From Clostridiales bacterium (lineage in GTDB: Bacteria; Bacillota; Clostridia; Lachnospirales; Lachnospiraceae), in contig JAHZAR010000107.1 of assembly GCA_019423835.1 (NCBI GenBank), forward strand, positions 1 through 8,195: a stretch of 8,195 nucleotides of DNA. The letters are read 5' to 3'. Below the pieces are notes generated by a model. It was not told where the DNA came from and did no database searches. It worked only from the letters and a program-made list of their open reading frames with translations. Below are positions 1 to 5,595 of the stretch, in pieces. Each line of letters begins with the position of its first letter. The first letter of the stretch is position 1. A program made the position numbers and the translations under genes.

Positions 1-1131
1 ATAGGCGCGGAGGTATCGGCGCCTGCATCCGCCGCCCTGGAAGGGCCGCAGATACAGGCACCCTGTGGGATCCTGATGGAGGCCTCTACAGGAACGGTGC
101 TGTATGAGAAAAATGCGGACGAGGCGAGGAATCCTGCCAGTGTCACAAAGATCATGACTCTGCTTTTAACCTTTGATGCTCTTAAATCAGGGAAGATTGC
201 CCTCTCGGACGAAGTGGTGACAAGTGCCCACGCCAAGTCCATGGGAGGTTCTCAGGTCTTTCTCGAGGAGGGGGAGGTGCAGACAGTGGAAACACTGATC
301 AAGTGCATCGTCATTGCGTCGGGAAATGACGCCTCGGTGGCAATGGCTGAGTACATAGCAGGGGATGAAGCGTCTTTTGTTCAGATGATGAATGACAGAG
401 CGAAGGGGCTGGGGATGGAGCACGCCAATTTTGAGGACTGCTGCGGGCTGACTGATTCGGCCTCACACGCCATGTCCGCCAGGGATATTGCCCTGATGAC
501 GAGGGAGCTGATCACAAAGTACCCGGAAATCTTTAATTATTCTACTATCTGGATGGAGAATATTACCCATGTGACGAAGCAGGGGACCAAGGAGTTCGGC
601 CTTTCCAATACGAATAAGCTGCTGAAGATGGCTACGAATTTTGAGGTGACGGGGCTCAAAACAGGCTCCACCTCCACGGCAAAATACTGTCTGTCAGCTA
701 CGGCGCGAAAGGACGGGGTAGAGCTGATTGCCGTCATCCTGGCTGCGCCGGATTACAAGACAAGGTTTAATGATGCGGTGACTCTTTTAAATTACGGCTA
801 TGCGAACTGCCGTCTTTATACAGATAAGGATGTGGGACAGATACCGGAGGTACAGATACAGGGGGGCGTGCAGGATACAGTTCCCGTGCGGATCGACAAA
901 CCATTTTCCTATCTGGGAACCTCGGGGGAGGATTTTTCAGGGATTGAAAAAGAGTGGATATTCGAGACGGAGCTGGCGGCCCCGGTACAGGAGGGAGAGA
1001 TTGTCGGAAAGCTCGTCTACCGCCTGAACGGCAAGGAGATTGGCCAGGTGGATGTGGTGGCAGCGAAAGAGGTTCCCAAGGAGACCTTTTTCGATGTCAT
1101 AAAAGAAGTGTGGGAGGCGGCGCTTTTGTAG
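1..1131 (+). CDS. dacF: D-alanyl-D-alanine carboxypeptidase (PBP5/DacF type), 5' end missing
   Basis: This is a low-molecular-weight penicillin-binding protein that removes the terminal D-Ala from peptidoglycan stem peptides outside the membrane. The frame is open from base 1, so the signal peptide and true start lie upstream; 376 residues are present. All three serine-peptidase S11 motifs are visible in fragment numbering: SVTK at 47-50 (catalytic Ser47, Lys50), SGN at 107-109 and KTG at 220-222. After about residue 260 comes a beta-rich segment like the PBP5 C-terminal domain, ending in a short amphipathic tail (EVWEAALL) that may touch the membrane. An ATG at 76 is only an internal methionine, because the codons before it read as continuous protein. 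The subclass symbol is by resemblance; dacA or dacB-like naming is possible. No partner gene is seen upstream, and a stem-loop follows the stop. Confidence 0.93.
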   Translation: MGAEVSAPASAALEGPQIQAPCGILMEASTGTVLYEKNADEARNPASVTKIMTLLLTFDALKSGKIALSDEVVTSAHAKSMGGSQVFLEEGEVQTVETLIKCIVIASGNDASVAMAEYIAGDEASFVQMMNDRAKGLGMEHANFEDCCGLTDSASHAMSARDIALMTRELITKYPEIFNYSTIWMENITHVTKQGTKEFGLSNTNKLLKMATNFEVTGLKTGSTSTAKYCLSATARKDGVELIAVILAAPDYKTRFNDAVTLLNYGYANCRLYTDKDVGQIPEVQIQGGVQDTVPVRIDKPFSYLGTSGEDFSGIEKEWIFETELAAPVQEGEIVGKLVYRLNGKEIGQVDVVAAKEVPKETFFDVIKEVWEAALL

Positions 1132-1142
1132 AATGTCTGCGG

Positions 1143-1197
1143 GAGAACCGGAGTCTGCCCTCTGCTGGCGGTGCGGCAGAGCGCAGACCCCGGTCTC
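1143..1197 (+). terminator. Strong stem-loop after the carboxypeptidase gene
   Basis: The arm 1148-1165 (CCGGAGTCTGCCCTCTGC) pairs with 1176-1193 at 16 of 18 positions around a 10-nt loop. Pairing continues as GAGA (1143-1146) with TCTC (1194-1197) past one bulged A. It starts 12 nt after the stop codon. There is no T-run directly after it, so it is not a textbook intrinsic terminator. It may stabilise the 3' end of the mRNA or terminate with help of a factor. Confidence 0.6.
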
Positions 1198-1199
1198 AG

Positions 1200-1228
1200 T
1201 TGACGGGATGAGTGACATTTTGTATAAT
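1200..1228 (+). promoter_or_regulatory. Sigma-A promoter of the DUF1445 gene
   Basis: TTGACG at 1200-1205, a 17-bp spacer and TATAAT at 1223-1228 match the sigma-A consensus at 11 of 12 positions. It starts only 3 nt after the preceding stem-loop. Transcription would begin near 1235 and give a leader of about 85 nt before the ATG at 1320. Confidence 0.8.
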
Positions 1229-1282
1229 AAAGTAAATTAATTATTTTAATTTTATGTAATATTTCACAAAAACTGAAGATTT

Positions 1283-1298
1283 GCGGTGACTGCACCGC
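1283..1298 (+). promoter_or_regulatory. Leader hairpin just upstream of the ribosome binding site
   Basis: GCGGTG (1283-1288) and CACCGC (1293-1298) form a perfect 6-bp stem around the loop ACTG. It ends 8 nt before the strong ribosome binding site AGGAGGGG at 1307-1314, which sits 5 nt from the ATG at 1320. It could affect translation or mRNA stability. No larger riboswitch fold is recognised in the leader. Confidence 0.4.
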
Positions 1299-1319
1299 GG
1301 GAAAACAGGAGGGGTTTCA

Positions 1320-2126
1320 ATGGCCGATTACAGCAAAATGTCACCGAAAGAGGTGAGAGAGCTTATCAGGAGAGGAGAGATTACGCGCCCCACAGCCGGT
1401 ATGTGCGGGGGATATGCCCAGGCAAATCTTGTAATTCTCCCGAAGAAGTACGCAGATGATTTTAAGGAATTTGCAAGAAGGAATCCAAAGCCCTGCCCGA
1501 TTCTGGAGATTGTGGAGGGAAGCCCTGAAGTCCATGACATGGGAGAGGGGGCTAATTTGGTGACCGACATTCCACGGTATTTTATCTACAAAAATGGGGT
1601 AAAGGTGGATGAGGTGACGGATGCCTCCTCCTACTGGGAAGACGACTTTGTAGGATTTCTGATTGGCTGCAGCTTCTCCTTTGAGGAGGCGCTGCTGCGG
1701 GAGGGAATAGATGTGCGCCACATTTCCATGGGCTGCAATGTGCCCATGTACAAGTCCAGCATTCCCTGTGAGCCGGCAGGTGTTTTCGAGGGGCCGACGG
1801 TTGTGAGCATGAGACCCATGACGCCGGAGGACGCAAAGCGGGCATGGGAGATTACCGAGCGGTATCCCAATGTACACGGCTGCCCGGTCCACATGGGCGA
1901 TCCGGCTGAGATCGGAATTAAAGATATCACGAAACCGGACTACGGAGATCCGGTGGAGATCCGGGAGGGGGAGATCCCCGTATTCTGGGCCTGTGGTGTT
2001 ACGCCGCAGGCGGCAGTGGAGCACGCCAGGCCGCCGATCGTGATTACCCATGCGCCGGGACACATGTTTATCACGGATATTTTGAACAGCGAGCTGAATG
2101 ACTTCCTGGAAAAGAAGAAACAGTAG
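1320..2126 (+). CDS. DUF1445/UPF0317 putative hydro-lyase (D-glutamate cyclase family)
   Basis: This 268-residue cytosolic protein has the full expected length for the UPF0317 (YcsI) family. Characteristic blocks are TAGMCGGYAQANL at 25-37, IGCSFSFE at 115-122, RYPNVHGCPVHMGDP at 181-195, FWACGVTPQ at 222-230 and HAPGHMFITD at 244-253. The conserved Cys and His residues are candidate active-site residues. Family knowledge: the domain is annotated as a putative hydro-lyase and is related to mammalian D-glutamate cyclase, which makes 5-oxo-D-proline from D-glutamate. The bacterial substrate is not proven, so D-glutamate handling here is inference. The start is set by AGGAGGGG 5 nt upstream. The gene has its own promoter and a terminator, so it appears monocistronic. 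The 5-oxoprolinase (kip/pxp) genes that often accompany ycsI are not in the window. Confidence 0.9.
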   Translation: MADYSKMSPKEVRELIRRGEITRPTAGMCGGYAQANLVILPKKYADDFKEFARRNPKPCPILEIVEGSPEVHDMGEGANLVTDIPRYFIYKNGVKVDEVTDASSYWEDDFVGFLIGCSFSFEEALLREGIDVRHISMGCNVPMYKSSIPCEPAGVFEGPTVVSMRPMTPEDAKRAWEITERYPNVHGCPVHMGDPAEIGIKDITKPDYGDPVEIREGEIPVFWACGVTPQAAVEHARPPIVITHAPGHMFITDILNSELNDFLEKKKQ

Positions 2127-2134
2127 GGAAGGCG

Positions 2135-2188
2135 AAAGGGAGAAGACTGATTGGTCCAATGGAAGGCACAATCAGTCTTCTCCCTTTT
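2135..2188 (+). terminator. Intrinsic terminator of the DUF1445 gene
   Basis: A perfect 19-bp stem pairs 2135-2153 (AAAGGGAGAAGACTGATTG) with 2169-2187 across a 15-nt loop, followed by TTTTCT on the plus strand. It begins 9 nt after the stop codon. On the minus strand the T-run is only three bases, so it mainly serves the plus-strand gene, though it may add to termination of the opposing gene. Confidence 0.9.
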
Positions 2189-2204
2189 CTGCAGAGGGGC
2201 GGTC

Positions 2205-2233
2205 AAAAGCAGGAGAAGGAGCTTCCTCCTGCT
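2205..2233 (-). terminator. Intrinsic terminator of the substrate-binding protein gene
   Basis: Read on the minus strand, AGCAGGAG and CTCCTGCT are the outer arms of a stem of about 10 bp with one bulged base and a tight loop. TTTT follows directly (plus-strand AAAA at 2205-2208). It lies about 23 nt after the stop codon at 2256-2258, which suggests a monocistronic unit. Confidence 0.72.
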
Positions 2234-2255
2234 GCTGCAGTCATCGGGAAAGCTG

Positions 2256-3251
2256 CTACTTCAGCGCTTCCTCAGAAAACTGGGTGGTTACCAGATCATA
2301 GTAGGGAACACGGGTCCTGAGCTCCCCGGCTTCCTCGAGAATATTCTGCAGCAGATCAAAGCTCTCTTCCTCGAATATGGTGTCGCCCTTCCAGGTATCC
2401 TGGGATTTATAGCGCTCTACAATCGCAGCGATGACAGCTTCATCGGTCTCCGGGAACTGGGGCTTTATGACCTTTGCGATCTCCTCGGAGGAATGGGAAT
2501 TGACATATTCCAGGCCTTTCTGGATGGCATTGGTGAAGGACTGAATGATTTCAGGGTTTTCTGAAATATAGCTTCTCTTCGCACTGTAAGCGGTGTAGGG
2601 AACATAGCCGGAGTCCACTCCCAGGGAAGCTACCACATAGCCTTCTCCCTCCAGCTCCAGGGAGGTGGCATGAGGCTCAAATTCTACCGTGTAGTCCGCA
2701 TCATTTCCCGTAAATGCGGCGGCAGTCAGTCCAAAGTCGATGCTCTGGTCGATGGTCAGATCTGTTTTTGGATCAATTCCGTTTTTCTTGAGAATGAACT
2801 CGAAGATCATTTCCGGCATGCCGCCAGCCCTGCCTCCAAGCACCGTTTTTCCTTTCAGCTTATCCCATGTAAAACTGTCGTCCGGCGTGCGGGAGACCAG
2901 GAAGTTTCCCGCCCTCTGTGTAAGCTGGGCGAAGTTGACAGCATAGTCCTCAGAACCCTGCTGGTAGACGTAAATGCTGGACTCGGAGCCCATAAAACCG
3001 ATGTCGGCGTCGCCGGAAATCAGAGAGGTCATAACCTTGTCGGCCCCGCCTCCATTCACAAGGGTCAGGTCGATTCCCTCCTCCTCAAAGTACCCCAGCT
3101 CAATGGCTGCGTACTGGGGAGCCTAAAAGACAGAATGGGCAACTTCATTTAAAGTGACAGGCGTAAGGCCGTCCGCCTTTTCAGAACACCCAAAAAGCGT
3201 GGCAGAGGCCAGAAGAAGGGCCGCTGCCGCTGCAAAAGCAGATCGTTTCAT
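2256..3251 (-). pseudogene. NitT/TauT-type ABC substrate-binding lipoprotein, interrupted by an amber codon
   Basis: The unit encodes a periplasmic-binding-type lipoprotein (NMT1/TauA-SsuA-like) that would present a ligand such as a sulfonate, nitrate-like anion or thiamine precursor to an ABC permease. From the ATG at 3251 the frame reads 331 codons, the normal family length, with a lipoprotein signal ending in LFGC (Cys22). It then reads TLNEVAHSVF, a TAG at 3123-3125 (codon 43), and APQYAAIELGYFEEEGIDL. Homologues usually have an aromatic residue, typically Tyr, at the position of the stop, so TAY to TAG is the simplest change. No other stop or frameshift is seen. The ribosome binding site GGGAGG (3258-3263), a likely promoter and a terminator are intact. 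Re-initiation at the internal GTG at 3059 would leave 267 residues without signal peptide or first strand. No permease or ATPase gene lies beside it. A sequencing error or a very recent mutation is possible. Confidence 0.85.
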
Positions 3252-3285
3252 GTAGATCCTCCCGGTTGTGATTTGATAGTAATAT

Positions 3286-3313
3286 AGTATAGCCGGACAG
3301 GAAAAAAGGTGAA
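3286..3313 (-). promoter_or_regulatory. Possible sigma-A promoter of the substrate-binding protein gene
   Basis: On the minus strand TTCACC (3313-3308), a 16-bp spacer and TATACT (3291-3286) resemble sigma-A boxes at 9 of 12 positions. The start would lie about 30 nt before the ribosome binding site at 3258-3263. Confidence 0.45.
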
Positions 3314-3396
3314 GGAAGACGCGGCGGAGAGGGCGAAAAGCGGCAGGGTCTGTGGCGGATTAAGGAAGAGCCTTAAATTTATAGATTCTTTATCTT

Positions 3397-3441
3397 TTGA
3401 CTATGGACTTTACAACTTTAGTATGCTAAAATTAACCATAG
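3397..3441 (+). promoter_or_regulatory. yerC promoter with nested inverted repeats
   Basis: TTGACT at 3397-3402 is a good -35 box. Possible -10 boxes are TAGTAT (3419-3424, spacer 16) or TATGCT (3422-3427, spacer 19). TTTAG (3417-3421) and CTAAA (3426-3430) form an inverted repeat over the -10 region. CTATGG (3401-3406) and CCATAG (3436-3441) form a second, nearly concentric one. This layout fits repression by a dimeric regulator, possibly the TrpR-like gene product itself. The operator role is inference. Confidence 0.5.
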
Positions 3442-3472
3442 CGGACTATAGATTTGAGAAGGAGTTGCATAC

Positions 3473-3784
3473 ATGAATAAGAAGATAAAGACAGAGGCTG
3501 TTGATCATCTCTTTCAGGCCATTCTGACACTGAAAAATACGGAGGAGTGCTACAGCTTTTTCGAGGATGTGTGTACAGTAAATGAGATTCTCTCTTTCTC
3601 CCAGAGATATGAGGTAGCCAAGATGCTCAGGGAAAAGAGAACATACCTGGAGATTGCGGAAAAGACGGGGGCATCCACAGCTACGATCAGCCGGGTAAAC
3701 CGTTCTCTGAATTATGGAAATGACGGGTATGACATGGTGTTTGAGCGCCTGACAGGCGATGCGGCGCCGAAGAAAACAGAGTAG
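3473..3784 (+). CDS. yerC: YerC/YecD family TrpR-like transcriptional regulator
   Basis: This 103-residue protein matches the YerC/YecD family of TrpR-related DNA-binding proteins along its full length. The all-helical N-terminal part (about residues 8-55) is the likely dimer core. The helix-turn-helix lies at about 57-79, with LEIAEKTGASTATISRVNRSL containing the typical ATISR recognition segment, followed by NYGNDGYDMVFERL. Family knowledge: TrpR relatives bind an amino acid or similar effector, and YerC-type proteins in Firmicutes have been proposed to control histidine-related genes. I cannot tell the effector here, and no his or trp genes are in the window. The start is set by AAGGAG (3459-3464) 8 nt before the ATG. 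The gene stands alone with its own promoter, divergent from the substrate-binding protein unit. Inverted repeats over the promoter suggest self-control. Confidence 0.9.
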   Translation: MNKKIKTEAVDHLFQAILTLKNTEECYSFFEDVCTVNEILSFSQRYEVAKMLREKRTYLEIAEKTGASTATISRVNRSLNYGNDGYDMVFERLTGDAAPKKTE

Positions 3785-3876
3785 AGGCCGGAGAGCGCAG
3801 ACAGGCGGCAGCTCATACGGAGAAACCGGGAAGCGTAAGGGGATAAGACAGAAGGTATAGTAATAAGACATCAGAA

Positions 3877-3943
3877 AAAAGAGGTTCTATATGGAATGTA
3901 GGAAGTGTGTTTTGTAGCACACCCCAACATTCCGTATAGAGCC
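3877..3943 (-). terminator. Long stem-loop with T6 run, minus-strand terminator
   Basis: On the minus strand the arm 3943-3927 (GGCTCTATACGGAATGT) pairs with 3899-3883 over 17 positions, where the only deviations are compatible with G-U pairs. An inner GTGTG/CACAC stem caps it. It is followed closely by TTTTTT (plus-strand A-run about 3875-3880). It is the second terminator downstream of the small membrane protein gene. Its size also leaves room for a degenerate short inverted-repeat element. Confidence 0.65.
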
Positions 3944-4000
3944 AGTTAGGATGTTTGTTTATAACGGAGCACTGAATAATGCTATCAGGACAGCCCCCAT

Positions 4001-4038
4001 AAAAATGAGGCTGAAAGCCTTCCTGTACACTTTCAGCC
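4001..4038 (-). terminator. Intrinsic terminator of the small membrane protein gene
   Basis: On the minus strand GGCTGAAAG (4038-4030) and CTTTCAGCC (4017-4009) form a perfect 9-bp stem with a 12-nt loop, followed by TCATTTTT. It starts about 25 nt after the TAA at 4066-4064. Confidence 0.8.
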
Positions 4039-4063
4039 CCGCAGCTGTCATAGAAAAACATGC

Positions 4064-4312
4064 TTATATAAGCATTCTGATTAACATTGCAGCAACGAAT
4101 ACAGCGGTTCCCAACTCCCTAAAGCTGAAAGAAGAAATCTGTGTTTTGGACGGGTTTTTGTTCCGCATGCGGAACAGTAAAAAAACAATCACCAAAAGTA
4201 TTGCTATACAGAAAGGAACCGTCCAATCGCCCAGATAAAACAATGCTGCCAGAATATACAGAAGTCCAATTATTCTATTTATCAGATCTATGTCATGAAA
4301 AATACGCTTCAT
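4064..4312 (-). CDS. Small three-helix membrane protein of unknown function
   Basis: I do not recognise the family. From the ATG at 4312 it encodes 82 residues: a short charged N-terminus (MKRIFHDID), helix 1 at about 11-29, helix 2 at 31-48, a basic loop (FRMRNKNPSKTQ), and helix 3 at 66-82 at the very C-terminus. A TTG five codons upstream (4327) would add MDANS. The ATG is preferred because it overlaps the TGA of an upstream micro-ORF (ATGA), a usual coupling arrangement. No clear ribosome binding site precedes either start, which fits coupling or a weak gene. The DNA is more AT-rich than the flanking genes, suggesting transfer or relaxed selection. The same frame stays open for 34 further codons after the TAA, with a hydrophobic stretch, so a shortened four-helix protein is a possible alternative reading. 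Confidence 0.6.
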   Translation of the reverse strand: MKRIFHDIDLINRIIGLLYILAALFYLGDWTVPFCIAILLVIVFLLFRMRNKNPSKTQISSFSFRELGTAVFVAAMLIRMLI

Positions 4313-4365
4313 ACTGTTCGCATCCAATTATCCATTACATACTTCTGAAGTTTGTCATCATCCAT
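4309..4365 (-). CDS. Micro-ORF or 3' remnant overlapping the membrane protein start
   Basis: The frame MDDDKLQKYVMDNWMRTV starts at an ATG at 4365 and ends in a TGA that overlaps the ATG of the next gene. In the same frame the codons upstream read GSKIDADIEN back to a TGA, so the reading could also be the tail of a larger, lost protein. It is acidic and helix-prone. No convincing ribosome binding site is seen. It may act as a leader peptide that couples translation, or be a remnant. The function is unknown. Confidence 0.3.
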   Translation of the reverse strand: MDDDKLQKYVMDNWMRTV

Positions 4366-4420
4366 GTTTTCAATATCGGCATCAATTTTTGAGCCATTGA
4401 TTCAATATGTTTTATTTGGT

Positions 4421-4449
4421 TATATAATATCATATTCAAAAAAAGTAAA
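4421..4449 (-). promoter_or_regulatory. Possible AT-rich promoter of the membrane protein unit
   Basis: On the minus strand TTTACT (4449-4444), a 17-bp spacer and TATATA (4426-4421) could serve as -35 and -10 boxes. The whole stretch is AT-rich, so a chance match is quite possible. Confidence 0.3.
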
Positions 4450-4511
4450 TATTAAATTGATTTTTGATAATTTTCCAGGACTATAATATATGTGTTACAA
4501 CTAAATATTTA

Positions 4512-4533
4512 AAAAGCGAGGACAGCCTCTTTT
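4512..4533. terminator. Small bidirectional terminator-like hairpin
   Basis: GAGG (4518-4521) and CCTC (4526-4529) flank the loop ACAG. A-rich and T-rich flanks (AAAAAGC before, TTTT after) allow extra pairing and give a T-run on both strands. The core stem is short, so termination would be weak. Confidence 0.35.
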
Positions 4534-4782
4534 GTGTTATATTTGAATCGCCAGTATATCTGCCGCTACAATCCTTATGCCGGTCTTGTGATTTTCTGGG
4601 TCAAGCAGCGATCCCCCATGAAAGTCTTAAAGGATTCCACGCAGGTCATAGGGCAGGTGTTGGCTATGCCGTAACCATTGACAAAATAGCCCATACTACT
4701 GCAGGTATGCAAACATGTAGCTCGACGCCCCCTCGGTGACGGCTACGCGTCCTGCGGACGCTGAAATTTTGAAAAAGCAAAA

Positions 4783-4828
4783 GAAAAACTCTATGCAAAT
4801 GGTTCGTCCATTCACATAGAGTTTTCTT
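4783..4828 (-). terminator. Terminator of the DUF1836 gene, probably bidirectional
   Basis: The outer stem AAAACTCTATG (4785-4795) pairs with CATAGAGTTTT (4815-4825). After a symmetric CA/CA internal loop, AATGG (4798-4802) pairs with CCATT (4808-4812) around the loop TTCGT. The minus strand continues as TTTTTCTTTTGC and the plus strand as TTTTCTTATTTC, so either direction can terminate. It lies about 65 nt after the DUF1836 stop codon. Confidence 0.85.
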
Positions 4829-4889
4829 ATTTCCCGTTCACCTGGCACAGGTCAGTATCTTTGCAATCTTTCTTTATGCCCCTCTGCCA

Positions 4890-5537
4890 TCAGTTCCTGT
4901 CTTTCTTTTTCTTGCCTTCCGGCGGATTCTCCTGCCGAAGCTGTTCGGCAATCAGTTCGATCATCTGCTTTTTCAGATATACGTCAAAGGCCAGCTCACA
5001 GATAAAGGAAAAGAGCTGAAGAAACTGCCGGTCGCTGCCCTCTTCGCTTCCGCATAAAGGGAAGCGCTCATCGGAAAAGGTTTTCATGGCAGCCTCAAAT
5101 TTGACCTGCACATCTTCCTTCAGACGTTCCCGCTGTTCCCTCTCAAGGGAAAAGACTTCGCTGTAGATCTCAGACAGCTCCGGCACAGAGCCGTCTGAAA
5201 AATGGCGCTCTGTGATGGGAGAGAGGATCTCCTCGATATCCCGGAAGGAGAGAACATTCTTAAAATAGTAGATGAAGGCCAGGAGCAGAATGTGGTTTCG
5301 GGAGTATTTTTTCTTCACCGGAGGCGGGAGCAGGTTATTTTTTGCGTAATTGTTGATCATGGTCTTCGTCAGCACCCTGTCCTCGCCGATCCACCGGGAA
5401 GAAGCCAGGTGAGTATCCATGAAGGTTGTCACCTGATCCATATACAGGTTAATATTGGGAATATCAGACGGATGGATGCGGGATAAGCTGTCCACGTAGT
5501 CCATCAATGCGTTTAAGCGTTCTTCATTTGTTTTCAT
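4890..5537 (-). CDS. DUF1836 domain regulator with MerR-like helix-turn-helix
   Basis: This 215-residue protein belongs to the DUF1836 family, common in Firmicutes and typified by B. subtilis YkrK. Residues about 50-104 form a MerR-like winged-helix segment: VLTKTMINNYAKNNLLPPP, with the N/LLPPP turn typical of MerR-type readers, then KKKYSRNHILLLAFIYYFKNVLSFRDIEEIL. The remaining C-terminal half is charged and helical and ends in a basic tail (GKKKKDRN). Only a DNA-binding role is inferred; the targets are unknown. The start is set by GAGGTG (5550-5545), 7 nt before the ATG. The gene has its own promoter, divergent from addB, and a strong terminator. A 15-bp palindrome exactly within the promoter spacer suggests self-regulation. 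Family assignment is good; the direction of regulation is unknown. Confidence 0.88.
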   Translation of the reverse strand: MKTNEERLNALMDYVDSLSRIHPSDIPNINLYMDQVTTFMDTHLASSRWIGEDRVLTKTMINNYAKNNLLPPPVKKKYSRNHILLLAFIYYFKNVLSFRDIEEILSPITERHFSDGSVPELSEIYSEVFSLEREQRERLKEDVQVKFEAAMKTFSDERFPLCGSEEGSDRQFLQLFSFICELAFDVYLKKQMIELIAEQLRQENPPEGKKKKDRN

Positions 5538-5558
5538 ACCTTGTCACCTCATGGTTAT

Positions 5559-5587
5559 ATTATATAGTATTGAATACTAGATGACAA
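5559..5587 (-). promoter_or_regulatory. Sigma-A promoter of the DUF1836 gene
   Basis: On the minus strand TTGTCA (5587-5582), a 17-bp spacer and TATAAT (5564-5559) match the consensus at 11 of 12 positions. The -10 box lies only 8 nt upstream of the GAGGTG ribosome binding site, so the leader is very short. Confidence 0.82.
5565..5579. promoter_or_regulatory. Candidate operator palindrome in the promoter spacer
   Basis: TAGTATTGAATACTA is a perfect inverted repeat (7-bp arms, one central base) occupying 15 of the 17 spacer bases. MerR-type regulators bind between -35 and -10, so the position fits binding of the DUF1836 protein encoded just downstream. Binding itself is inference. Confidence 0.6.
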
Positions 5588-5595
5588 GAGAAAAT

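Larger units (their letters stand above)
4313..4889. other. 577-bp stretch without an assignable gene
   Basis: From right to left it holds the terminator of the DUF1836 gene (about 4783-4828), a 6-bp perfect hairpin GCGTCC-TGC-GGACGC at 4747-4761, an unassigned segment of normal base composition (about 4535-4745), a small hairpin at 4512-4533, and an AT-rich stretch with the possible promoter above. Two open stretches exist in the middle, a 91-codon plus-strand frame from a TTG at 4464 and a 39-codon minus-strand frame 4694-4575. Neither has a ribosome binding site or a recognisable domain. A third minus-strand frame reads plausible protein (for example DFHGGSLLDPENHKTGIRIV) but contains two stops. 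A decayed gene or element end is possible but not shown. Confidence 0.5.

Noticed and set aside
1341..2171. 276-codon minus-strand open frame opposite the DUF1445 gene
   Set aside because: It lies antisense to a clearly recognised gene, has no family features or ribosome binding site, and runs through the terminator stem.
3123..3125. TAG read as pyrrolysine or programmed recoding
   Set aside because: No pyrrolysine genes are visible, the protein family is not known to use it, and the residue position normally suits tyrosine.
2670..3152. 160-codon plus-strand open frame opposite the substrate-binding protein gene
   Set aside because: It is the antisense shadow of a recognisable binding-protein frame, whose codon use and motifs fit far better.
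3360..3376. TTAAGG-N5-CCTTAA inverted repeat between the divergent genes
   Set aside because: Short and AT-rich enough to arise by chance, not followed by a T-run, and upstream of the likely yerC promoter; noted only as a weak possible site.
4464..4739. 91-codon plus-strand frame as a gene
   Set aside because: It starts at a TTG without a ribosome binding site, passes through a terminator-like hairpin at 4512-4533 and shows no domain.
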